Origin: Hysterangium stoloniferum
Lineage: Eukaryota; Basidiomycota; Agaricomycetes; Hysterangiales; Hysterangiaceae
Assembly (NCBI GenBank): GCA_015178975.1
Contig: WHVD01000072.1
Coordinates: 248,001-312,000 of the forward strand
Direction of reading: 5' to 3'
Length of the DNA stretch: 64,000 nt
The notes under the pieces were generated by a model, which had not been told where the DNA came from, searched no databases, and saw only the letters and a list, made by a program, of their open reading frames with translations. Positions within the stretch are counted from its first letter, which is position 1; the number at the start of each line of letters is the position of its first letter. This document shows positions 52,921-61,797 of this stretch, piece by piece. A program made the position numbers and the translations under genes.

Positions 52921-53163
52921 ACTGGCTTCCACCCCACAAAGAGTATGAAAAAATCAACCTCAGCGAGTGCACACAAAGGTGGAGAGTGGGACTCCCAATG
53001 ATTGAATTTTGTGTGAAAATGCACTATAGGGGTTGTATGGCATATGTACAGCAGCAGGTGTTATTAGAATGAAAAAGGGAGGTGGATGCAAGGCACTGAA
53101 AGTGCAGGAGCTCAGACACAGACATGGACACACATGAGTGAGATGAAGATTCACCAGGGTTTA

Positions 53164-53720
53164 ACTATGGACCCACGGTAGTACACAACATGTATCTCGT
53201 GTGCCAAGTCATAAAATCTAACAGACCAATCAATCGCCTAGTAAGCCTCAGGCATTGTTGAGGATGCGGAGCAACAGCGACGTGTCATCGGAGGCAATCA
53301 ATAAGTGAAAAGCTTACATATAATCTGATATGGATCATCTGTAGCAGCTAAGAACTTCGGGAATCTCATTCGAAGATCCCTTTGGATGCTTGTGTGGATA
53401 ATAGTTGGTTGCACGCCGTGGTGGGAAGCTAGATCGAATATCTTCTCACCATGCCTGGGGTTTTCCTTTCAGAAGGTGAAGTTATTCATGTCACCATATG
53501 GTGATCTCCGGCGATAACATTACTTTGCGTCCTCCAGATCACTAATCATGCCAAACCAATTTTATTCATGAATAATCACCGTGGTATTATAACTTGAACA
53601 TTAGGCTGATAAACTGGTCTTCCCAGCACATGTATGACCCTGCGTCTTCCTCTGAATGCGAACGCGCTGAACGTAGCATGTCGGCCTCTCGGTTGTGAAT
53701 AAGCTCCAGGATTATCCAGA
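53164..53720 (-). repeat. Outer 0.5-kb terminal unit, left arm
   Basis: Diverged inverted copy (roughly 70-80% by eye) of 56060-56588. Shared blocks include GGTGATCTCCGGCGATAACATTACTTTGCGTCC, split here as GGTGATCTCC then TTACTTTGCGTCC, and AGTAAGCCTC. It includes a scrap of the zinc-finger gene's 3' end. Confidence 0.75.
53593..53708 (-). pseudogene. Fragment of the zinc-finger gene 3' end
   Basis: On the minus strand it reads READMLRSARSHSEEDAG, a stop codon, then YMCWEDQFIILMF. This parallels READILRAARLLSEEDAS and YLCWEDHFITLMF at the end of the intact gene. It is a diverged, truncated duplicate inside the terminal unit and unlikely to be expressed as protein. Confidence 0.75.
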
Positions 53721-53733
53721 GTTGGAGATATGC

Positions 53734-54039
53734 CTAAAAGCACCATCCGGAGAGGTTAAATTCATTTAGGGTGTCTTTAAAGGCCGACACTTCCGCAATA
53801 TAACTGTCCAAGGTGATTAGAGACTGAATTAAGGTGTAGAGAATGAAGAGAACGGCGAAAACATGGTATGGTATGCATGTCAGGTAATGAGAGGAAGTTT
53901 TATATTCCCAGAAATAATTATAGCGGGGGGAGGGGGGCCTCCGGTAAGCGGCGAGTAGAATCAAGATTGATTGGAGAACAGTAAAGCAGGATGTAACAAG
54001 GTTTGATGGTAAGGCAGCTCTTCTCATCGTTAGGTACAT
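53734..54039 (-). CDS. Two-helix membrane protein, 101 residues (left copy)
   Basis: An intronless ATG-started frame. Predicted helices lie at about residues 13-32 (VTSCFTVLQSILILLAAY) and 55-76 (CIPYHVFAVLFILYTLIQSL). They are separated by a Pro/Arg/aromatic loop (RRPPSPRYNYFWEYK), and the tail is polar and acidic. There is no cleavable signal peptide beyond the first helix. The protein is identical to the copy at 60100-60405; the DNA has at least one synonymous change (third base of the Cys100 codon), which suggests separate, maintained copies. It is divergent from the zinc-finger gene with about 600 bp between starts, so the two may share a promoter. No family recognised; it could also be one exon of a larger gene. 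Confidence 0.55.
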   Translation of the reverse strand: MYLTMRRAALPSNLVTSCFTVLQSILILLAAYRRPPSPRYNYFWEYKTSSHYLTCIPYHVFAVLFILYTLIQSLITLDSYIAEVSAFKDTLNEFNLSGWCF

Positions 54040-54646
54040 TGAGATGTATACATTATTATGGCTAAGCTAATAAGTCCCAGTGATAGCGATCATGGTAAAG
54101 AAACAAAAATAATGTCATGCGGCGATCGGTGAAAAGGTTGATTTTTGGAAATCGATGGTGGGACTGTCAGGTGAAGCATTTGCAATGGGGGGGCACTGCG
54201 GCGCTGAGAAGCATTTTATGCGTATTCATTGAGGATACAACGGTGTGCATGGCCATAGTTTCAGACTCTCAGATGTATTGGTCCCCTAGTATTCGACTGC
54301 ACTAGTTTCTACCCCCAAGCGACTCTGTGGTGACTTATTGCTGTAAAGGCATTTAACAAAACAAATGTTTCGAATGTTTTGATGCCATGCGAGTTTTATG
54401 TAATGTTACATAAATGCATCGACCGTCGAATGATCGACGTCGAAGATAATTTCACGATGAATAATGAACAAAGCTTGTAATTTGATTCATTGGTGACTAA
54501 GAGGTGACTGTTTTGAGCAGTTTGCCACATCGATTCCAAGCGCTTCTAAAGTTGTAGAGACTCGCTTAACGTGATTTAGGCTAGTAAGGTTCCGGGCGGG
54601 GATCCGCTTCTAAGCCTTTTCCCCCCATCTGTGAACACTACCCCCA
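54040..54646. promoter_or_regulatory. Shared upstream region of the divergent pair (left)
   Basis: Lies between the divergent starts. It contains the perfect palindrome TCGACGTCGA (54434-54443) with a CRE-like GACGTC core, and ATGTTACAT at about 54402-54410. A 62-codon frame (54117-54305) is also present unchanged in the other arm, but I do not treat it as a gene. Confidence 0.35.
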
Positions 54647-56184
54647 ATGTCCATTCACACGAATAGCGAATCTCAGTGCGTTGACATACTTGTACCTTCA
54701 AGTCCTTTACTCATTTTTCGCCTTAGTGATAATTATCTAGAGGCAGACGTTGATCCTTGTCAACTACCTAGGGAATTCAGCACTCCGAATGTCGAAAGGT
54801 AAGACACTGACCTCAAATATTGTTAGTATTTATTGACAGCTACAATCTCGGTGCTAGTGCGGACACCCAAGGATCCCCGACAGACTGTGGACAGAGGGCT
54901 CTTATCGCCGCCGAAGAGCCTATCAGCCCCCGAATCTGTACGTTCCTTCAGCATCGCCTGTCCTTATATTGAACCGTGTATTCTATTCCCTTCTACGATT
55001 TGACAGTGGTACATTGGATGGTCGTCACGGGACGAAACTTAACTCGCCTCGCCTCTCAACTACTCGCCCACGCTTTTTTCTCGCTGAGAATTCTGACAGC
55101 GACGAGAGTCCGGCCCAACCTTCAGTCAGACGCAAGAAGGTGAGTGTTTTTATGCATCTTATACATGGAAACTCAAGCCATTCTCTGTAGATTATCCTCG
55201 CAGGACCTCCCACCAACACTCCTCGTTTGATTCGGAATCGCCCACAGTTACCATGGGCATCACTCGTTGAAAGAATTTCAAAATATCAAGATCCACTGAT
55301 GGTGTAAGTTCAAAACACTATAGTGTTGTATAGTGCGTATTGAATGTAAAGGTTATTAGGGATAAGCTCACCGACTTTGATTTTGATGTGGAAATCGCGG
55401 ACTGGGGAGAGATCTGCACTGCATTGGAAATGATGAAACCAATGTGTAGAGCCTCTCCTTCCAATTCCAGTCTCACATATGACGGGGAGACCGAAACGTG
55501 AGTGCAATAATTATATTAATCTAATTGGCTGACTTCCTTCTTTGATGGCATGCTAGAACTCCCCGACCGCTAACAAATGATATTCAAAATGAGTACCTGG
55601 AGGAAAATATCACTTCCAGGCCCCGCCTTGAAACATTGACAAGGGCGAGGGAGCTGGGTGCACTCTCAGAAGCAAATATAGGTTCCGCCACAACATCATC
55701 CTCATTTCCCCTTGCACCAATCCCCAACCGATCCATCCGGTCAGAATCCTTTGGCGGTTTCAAAATGCCTGACTTAAGGTGCATCCGTCTCATCCAAGGG
55801 GACCTGGAACAAGACCAATGCTTATTTGGCCGTCAAAACTCACAAGTGAACACCATGCATCACTGGTTGGCCAGACACCTCTTCAGTCGTGAAAGCGATG
55901 TAAATATGGGTTTGTCTCATAAACAATTAGCCCACATTTACGGCTCATTGTTGAGATGTCCGGAAGAAAACTGTCCCCAACAAGGTGGATTCTTGTGGAA
56001 AGAAAATTTCCTAGTCCATATGTGGATGCACAAAGCGGAACTACTGCCCTGTCAGTCAGTGGAGGCCATTGAAAGGCGAGAGGCTGACATACTACGTGCG
56101 GCGCGCTTGCTCTCAGAGGAGGACGCAAGTTTCTACTTGTGTTGGGAAGACCATTTTATTACTCTAATGTTCACGCTATTATAG
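54647..56184 (+). CDS. Six-exon C2H2-like zinc-finger protein gene (left copy, possible 1-nt frame defect)
   Basis: Exons: 54647-54798, 54840-54937, 55007-55139, 55191-55303, 55360-55497 and 55557-56184. Introns of 41, 69, 51, 56 and 59 nt are all GT-AG (GTAAGA, GTACGT, GTGAGT, GTAAGT, GTGAGT). All phases match except across exon 2, where a C run (54927-54931) has five Cs against six in the right copy. So this copy is frameshifted in exon 2, or the run is a sequencing error. Otherwise the protein equals the right copy described at 57954-59492. An AATAAA signal follows at 56202, and the stop codon lies within the palindrome CACGCTATTATAGCGTG. Orientation is divergent from the membrane-protein gene. 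Confidence 0.6.
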
Positions 56185-56588
56185 CGTGCTGATTATCCTT
56201 TAATAAACCTGGTTTTAGCATTATTAGTGATCTGTAGGACGCAAAGTAATGATGTCATCGGAGATCACCCTCTGGTGACGTGGCAAACTAAACCAAAACA
56301 CCGTTCTTGCTGAGAAGAGATTGGATCGGGCTTTCTCTCCAACTATTATGCCCACAAATATCCGAAAGTGATTTTCGAAGTGACGCCACCTAATTGAATG
56401 ACTTCTATGACAGATCATCCACATAAGCATCGTATTTAATGATCGTCCCCGATAAAACATCGCTATTGCTCCGCGCCCCATGAAACGCCAAGATGGTTGA
56501 TTTGGGTACCTGATTATTCCAAGGTGATCTGGATGCGGAGGAAGTAAGATTAGCCTGCTTCAACGTTATTCGACGTCAATTGGTCTAC
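56060..56588 (+). repeat. Inner 0.5-kb terminal unit, left arm
   Basis: Covers the last coding part of the zinc-finger gene and about 400 bp downstream. It is the inverted relative of 53164-53720 and mirrors 57536-58078 with about 10% difference beyond the gene end, including a small indel near 56340. Confidence 0.75.
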
Positions 56589-57109
56589 GTCATACCCCTA
56601 ACACTTGTGTTATCCACATTTGACAGCACCCTCTCCTACCTCTTATGTACGTGCATCCCAACAACAAGAGTTACTGTGAATCAAAGAAGGGCTCTCCCCA
56701 TATTCTTCTCTACTCCCAACATGGAGGCATATGCCAATTACGTCCAAGCTGGCTTTCACTCCCAAATAACTCGGTGCTCTATGTTGGGGGACGCCATGGG
56801 ACAAAGCCACGGACGATTCAAGATAGAAAACGATTCTTCCAATGTGATGGGAGGGGTAAAGTCATGGAATCAAGAATGTTCTGGATGTTCATTTTTTCGT
56901 TGGTTGTGACTTATACCCTTGTGAAATGTTCCGAATATTTCTGGTACTCCTGCATGTGACAGCTTGTTTATTTTGACTAAGACTCCGATGTATGACAGGT
57001 TCTGGCGTTAGCAAGTTGGTAGGAGTGATTATCTGCGAATGTGGCTCCTGCTAAAACATATTATAGCTATTCATGCGTGCACTAGTTGTTACATCGGTAA
57101 TCCCCCATG
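56589..57109. other. Spacer of the inverted repeat, left part
   Basis: Unique sequence between the arms. An ATG-started frame at 56645-56959 (104 codons) ends in a hydrophobic segment (RMFWMFIFSLVVTYTLV). An overlapping frame at 56580-56909 lacks an ATG at its 5' end. Neither is recognisable, and coding status is uncertain. Confidence 0.3.
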
Positions 57110-57435
57110 TCTCCTTTCACACACAAGTGATGGATGGGTGGTCAGTGTGATCAACAGTTGAGGTCTGGATTGAAAGTGGAGAAAAATCTGAGACAGTAAT
57201 TGATTGCAGATGACCACATTGATCCTGAGCAACAGCAGACTGAAGATGGTTATTAATGCTCCATGGAATACTGATTGTCCTCATCAGCTTTGGAGGCTCA
57301 ACCAATGAAGTTGGCAGACAAAGTAGGAGCTAGCACAGTCTATTAAAGGTATAGAAAAGAAGTGACCAAACCTGAGATTGAACCAAGGCTATATATGCCA
57401 GTGCTCTTAACCACTGAGCAACTGGAACTATGGTC
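57110..57435 (-). mobile_element. tRNA-derived SINE-like element
   Basis: On the minus strand, a tRNA-like head carries an A box GTTGCTCAGTGG (57422-57411) and a B box GGTTCAATCTC (57384-57374). Between them is a GGC-ATATATA-GCC stem and seven-base loop like an anticodon arm. The head is followed by about 250 bp of unrelated sequence rich in CAATC and CCATC motifs. The head does not fold as a clean tRNA because of extra bases at its 5' side, so a SINE is a better call than a tRNA gene. No clear target duplication or A-tail was found, and the 3' limit is approximate. Confidence 0.65.
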
Positions 57436-57490
57436 CAGTGTTATATTATGGATAATACTGTATATATAGGTCTTCTCATGGCAACCTGGC

Positions 57491-57537
57491 AGGTTTCTAC
57501 TTTTGCTGGGAAGACCATTTTATTACTCTAATGTTCA
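57491..57537 (+). repeat. 47-bp scrap of the zinc-finger gene end
   Basis: TTTCTACTT followed by GGGAAGACCATTTTATTAC and TCTAATGTTCAC duplicates 56130-56174 in direct orientation, and runs straight into the first bases of the right arm. It is a sign of an earlier rearrangement at the inner junction. Confidence 0.7.
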
Positions 57538-57953
57538 CGTAGACCAATTGACGAAGCAGGCTAATCTTTACTTCATCCGCATCCAGATCACCTTGGAATG
57601 ACCAGGTACCCAAATAAATCACCCAGTAAGCCTCCGGCGTTTCAAAGGACGCGGAGTAATGGCGACGTTTCATCGGGGACGATCATTAAATGCGATGCGG
57701 ATGGGGATGATCTGTCATAGAAGTCACTTAATTAGGTGGCCTCAGGTCGAAAATCACTTTCGGATGTTTGTGGGCATAATTGTTAGTTCTACACTGGGGG
57801 GAGAAAGCCAGATCCAATCTCTTCTCAACAAGCACGGTGTTTTGGTTTAGTTTGCCACGTCACCAGAGGGTGATCTCCGATGACATCATTACTTTGCGTC
57901 CTACAGATCACTAATAATGCTAAAACCAGGTTTATTAAAGGATAATCAGCACG

Positions 57954-59492
57954 CTATAATAGCGTGAACATTAGAGTAATAAAATGGTCTTCCCAACACA
58001 AGTAGAAACTTGCGTCCTCCTCTGAGAGCAAGCGCGCCGCACGTAGTATGTCAGCCTCTCGCCTTTCAATGGCCTCCACTGACTGACAGGGCAGTAGTTC
58101 CGCTTTGTGCATCCACATATGGACTAGGAAATTTTCTTTCCACAAGAATCCACCTTGTTGGGGACAGTTTTCTTCCGGACATCTCAACAATGAGCCGTAA
58201 ATGTGGGCTAATTGTTTATGAGACAAACCCATATTTACATCGCTTTCACGACTGAAGAGGTGTCTGGCCAACCAGTGATGCATGGTGTTCACTTGTGAGT
58301 TTTGACGGCCAAATAAGCATTGGTCTTGTTCCAGGTCCCCTTGGATGAGACGGATGCACCTTAAGTCAGGCATTTTGAAACCGCCAAAGGATTCTGACCG
58401 GATGGATCGGTTGGGGATTGGTGCAAGGGGAAATGAGGATGATGTTGTGGCGGAACCTATATTTGCTTCTGAGAGTGCACCCAGCTCCCTCGCCCTTGTC
58501 AATGTTTCAAGGCGGGGCCTGGAAGTGATATTTTCCTCCAGGTACTCATTTTGAATATCATTTGTTAGCGGTCGGGGAGTTCTAGCATGCCATCAAAGAA
58601 GGAAGTCAGCCAATTAGATTAATATAATTATTGCACTCACGTTTCGGTCTCCCCGTCATATGTGAGACTGGAATTGGAAGGAGAGGCTCTACACATTGGT
58701 TTCATCATTTCCAATGCAGTGCAGATCTCTCCCCAGTCCGCGATTTCCACATCAAAATCAAAGTCGGTGAGCTTATCCCTAATAACCTTTACATTCAATA
58801 CGCACTATACAACACTATAGTGTTTTGAACTTACACCATCAGTGGATCTTGATATTTTGAAATTCTTTCAACGAGTGATGCCCATGGTAACTGTGGGCGA
58901 TTCCGAATCAAACGAGGAGTGTTGGTGGGAGGTCCTGCGAGGATAATCTACAGAGAATGGCTTGAGTTTCCATGTATAAGATGCATAAAAACACTCACCT
59001 TCTTGCGTCTGACTGAAGGTTGGGCCGGACTCTCGTCGCTGTCAGAATTCTCAGCGAGAAAAAAGCGTGGGCGAGTAGTTGAGAGGCGAGGCGAGTTAAG
59101 TTTCGTCCCGTGACGACCATCCAATGTACCACTGTCAAATCGTAGAAGGGAATAGAATACACGGTTCAATATAAGGACAGGCGATGCTGAAGGAACGTAC
59201 AGATTCGGGGGGCTGATAGGCTCTTCGGCGGCGATAAGAGCCCTCTGTCCACAGTCTGTCGGGGATCCTTGGGTGTCCGCACTAGCACCGAGATTGTAGC
59301 TGTCAATAAATACTAACAATATTTGAGGTCAGTGTCTTACCTTTCGACATTCGGAGTGCTGAATTCCCTAGGTAGTTGACAAGGATCAACGTCTGCCTCT
59401 AGATAATTATCACTAAGGCGAAAAATGAGTAAAGGACTTGAAGGTACAAGTATGTCAACGCACTGAGATTCGCTATTCGTGTGAATGGACAT
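57954..59492 (-). CDS. Six-exon C2H2-like zinc-finger protein, 420 residues (right copy, intact)
   Basis: Exons on minus: 59492-59341, 59299-59201, 59131-58999, 58947-58835, 58778-58641 and 58581-57954. All five GT-AG introns and all phases agree. The start ATG (59492) heads an open stretch through exon 1. Features: a Ser/Asp-rich segment (AENSDSDESP) then basic RRKK at about 125-128, a possible nuclear signal; an acidic aromatic segment (DFDFDVEIADWGEICTAL) in exon 5; and a C2H2-like finger with C346, C351, H366 and H370 (C-x4-C-x14-H-x3-H) around GGFLWKENFLVHMWMH, which resembles the fungal FxRKDNLxxH finger core. A helical READILRAARLLSEEDA tail follows. Probably a nuclear protein; DNA-binding is inference. 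The frame is intact here, unlike the left copy. It is not recognised as a named family. The splice model rests on sequence alone. Confidence 0.72.
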
Positions 59493-60099
59493 TGGGGGTA
59501 GTGTTCACAGATGGGGGGAAAAGGCTTAGAAGCGGATCCCCGCCCGGAACCTTACTAGCCTAAATCACGTTAAGCGAGTCTCTACAACTTTAGAAGCGCT
59601 TGGAATCGATGTGGCAAACTGCTCAAAACAGTCACCTCTTAGTCACCAATGAATCAAATTACAAGCTTTGTTCATTATTCATCGTGAAATTATCTTCGAC
59701 GTCGATCATTCGACGGTCGATGCATTTATGTAACATTACATAAAACTCGCATGGCATCAAAACATTCGAAACATTTGTTTTGTTAAATGCCTTTACAGCA
59801 ATAAGTCACCACAGAGTCGCTTGGGGGTAGAAACTAGTGCAGTCGAATACTAGGGGACCAATACATCTGAGAGTCTGAAACTATGGCCATGCACACCGTT
59901 GTATCCTCAATGAATACGCATAAAATGCTTCTCAGCGCCGCAGTGCCCCCCCATTGCAAATGCTTCACCTGACAGTCCCACCATCGATTTCCAAAAATCA
60001 ACCTTTTCACCGATCGCCGCATGACATTATTTTTGTTTCTTTACCATGATCGCTATCACTGGGACTTATTAGCTTAGCCATAATAATGTATACATCTCA
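59493..60099. promoter_or_regulatory. Shared upstream region of the divergent pair (right)
   Basis: Mirror of 54040-54646, with the TCGACGTCGA palindrome at 59696-59705. Near-perfect conservation of this noncoding stretch between arms matches that of the genes, as expected from homogenisation rather than protein-level selection alone. Confidence 0.35.
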
Positions 60100-60405
60100 A
60101 TGTACCTAACGATGAGAAGAGCTGCCTTACCATCAAACCTTGTTACATCCTGCTTTACTGTTCTCCAATCAATCTTGATTCTACTCGCCGCTTACCGGAG
60201 GCCCCCCTCCCCCCGCTATAATTATTTCTGGGAATATAAAACTTCCTCTCATTACCTGACATGCATACCATACCATGTTTTCGCCGTTCTCTTCATTCTC
60301 TACACCTTAATTCAGTCTCTAATCACCTTGGACAGTTATATTGCGGAAGTGTCGGCCTTTAAAGACACCCTAAATGAATTTAACCTCTCCGGATGGTGTT
60401 TTTAG
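60100..60405 (+). CDS. Two-helix membrane protein, 101 residues (right copy)
   Basis: Encodes the same protein as 53734-54039, with predicted helices at about residues 13-32 and 55-76 and a loop containing RRPPSPRYNYFWEY. It starts at an ATG with an in-frame stop upstream. It differs from the left copy by a synonymous TGT/TGC near the stop. Small size, two helices and strict conservation beside a zinc-finger gene give no direct function. It could be a membrane-acting accessory protein or an exon of an unrecognised gene. Confidence 0.55.
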   Translation: MYLTMRRAALPSNLVTSCFTVLQSILILLAAYRRPPSPRYNYFWEYKTSSHYLTCIPYHVFAVLFILYTLIQSLITLDSYIAEVSAFKDTLNEFNLSGWCF

Positions 60406-60418
60406 GCATATCTCCAAC

Positions 60419-60978
60419 TCTGGATAATCCTGGAGCTTATTCACAACCGAGAGGCCGACATGCTACGTTCAGCGCGCTCGCATTCAGAGGAAGACGCAGG
60501 GTAGTACATGTGCTGGGAAGACCAGTTTATCATCCTAATGTTCAAGCTATAAGACGACGGTGATTATTCATGAATAAAATTGGTTTGGCATGATTAGTGA
60601 TCTGATCTGGAGGACGGAAAGTAATGTTATCGCCGGAGATCACCATATGGTGACATGAATAACTTCACCTTCTGAAACGAAAACCCCAGGAATGGTAAGA
60701 AGATATTCGATCTAGCTTCCCACCACGGCGTGCAACCAACTATTATCCACACAAGCATCCAAAGGGATCTTCGAAGGAGGTTCCCGAAGTTCTTAGCTGC
60801 TACAGATGATCCATATCAGATTATATCTAAGCCTTTCACTTATTGATTGCCTCCGAGACACGTCGCTATTGCTCCGCGTCCCAACAATGCCTGAGGCTTA
60901 CTAGGCGATTGATTGGTCTGTTAGATTTTATGACTTGGCACACGAGATACATGTTGTGTACTACCGTGGGTCTATAGT
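60419..60978 (+). repeat. Outer 0.5-kb terminal unit, right arm
   Basis: Mirror of 53164-53720 with scattered substitutions and small indels, more than in the arm core. It is an inverted relative of the inner unit at 57536-58078. Confidence 0.75.
60431..60546 (+). pseudogene. Fragment of the zinc-finger gene 3' end (right)
   Basis: Counterpart of 53593-53708. It reads NREADMLRSARSHSEEDAG, a stop codon, then YMCWEDQFIILMF, and lies within the outer terminal unit of the right arm. Confidence 0.75.
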
Positions 60979-61144
60979 TACAGCTGTTCCGAGTATCTAA
61001 GGCGGAGTCCAAAGTTTAAAAAAAATTCCGCTTTCGACCTACAGACAAATTGTGCTGTATCTCAGGAAAGGGACCCAATTAAGACAAAATGATTTGGGGT
61101 GTGTACTATATAGTATAGGTCTATATATCTATGTATATAGTTGG

Positions 61145-61505
61145 CCTTATGAGATGCTATTTAATATTCAGTGAAATATCAGTCCAATGGCTCCCCTTCA
61201 TTCAATTCTCCCTCAATTTGCATATAAGCTGGTGGGACTAATACTATATATTGTGTATGAATATTCCCTTAGCTGTGAGGCTTAATACCATCATTTGAAC
61301 AAATTGTGCCACTTACTGTATGCACACTTGATAGTGAGTAGTATAACTTGTTCAAAAGGTAGTATTAGGCCTCACAACTCACATTATGTTTAGATACAAT
61401 ACATAGTATTAATTCCACCAGCTTATATGCAAATATAAGGAGAATTGAATGAAGGGGAACCATTGCAATGATATTTCACTGAATATTAAATAGCCTGTCA
61501 TAAGG
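61145..61505. mobile_element. Hairpin element nested in the TIR transposon
   Basis: About 361 bp forming a long imperfect palindrome: CCTTATGAGATGCTATTTAA with TTTAATATTCAGTGAAATATC on the left is mirrored on the right, as is CCCCTTCATTCAATTCTCC and AGCTGGTGG. Arms are about 165 bp around a centre near 61325. It is non-coding and resembles a foldback MITE. Confidence 0.75.
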
Positions 61506-61665
61506 AGGATGGTCACACTTTATTGAATATACAAAATTTTACTGAATAATCCTCATATTTTTAAGTGAGACTACTTCCTCTGGCCATGGCAACTTATTCT
61601 ATGAGTTTATATTTAATTACCTGAAATTTCATCTTTAAAATATGCATGCCCTTTTAAAATACACA

Positions 61666-61797
61666 AGATTATTTGTGTTAACCTACATTATTTGGGTTAA
61701 TCTAGACTATTTGGGTTAACCTAGATTATTTGGGTTAACCTAGATTATTTGGGTTAAACAAGATCATTTGGGTTATGACTTAATCTTTGGGTTATGA
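61666..61797 (+). repeat. 19-bp tandem repeat
   Basis: Units of TTATTTGGGTTAACCTAGA recur about six to seven times with decreasing fidelity to both sides. It lies inside the TIR transposon. Confidence 0.85.

Larger units (their letters stand above)
52993..56588. repeat. Left arm of large inverted repeat
   Basis: Reads as the reverse complement of 57536-62430, apart from the transposon at 60981-62253. Through 53734-56184 the mirror positions sum to 114138 or 114139, meaning a single 1-bp indel across 2.4 kb, and the encoded proteins are identical. Outer (52993-53700) and inner (56190-56588) parts show more substitutions and indels. The arm holds the membrane-protein gene on minus, the zinc-finger gene on plus, and related 0.5-kb units at both ends. 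Confidence 0.95.

Noticed and set aside
54117-54305. 62-codon frame shared by both arms
   Set aside because: Its conservation is explained by the near-identity of the whole arm core. It overlaps the likely shared promoter and has no motif.
57365-57435. Functional tRNA gene on the minus strand
   Set aside because: A and B boxes are present, but the 5' side has extra bases and the acceptor stem does not close cleanly; a SINE head fits better.
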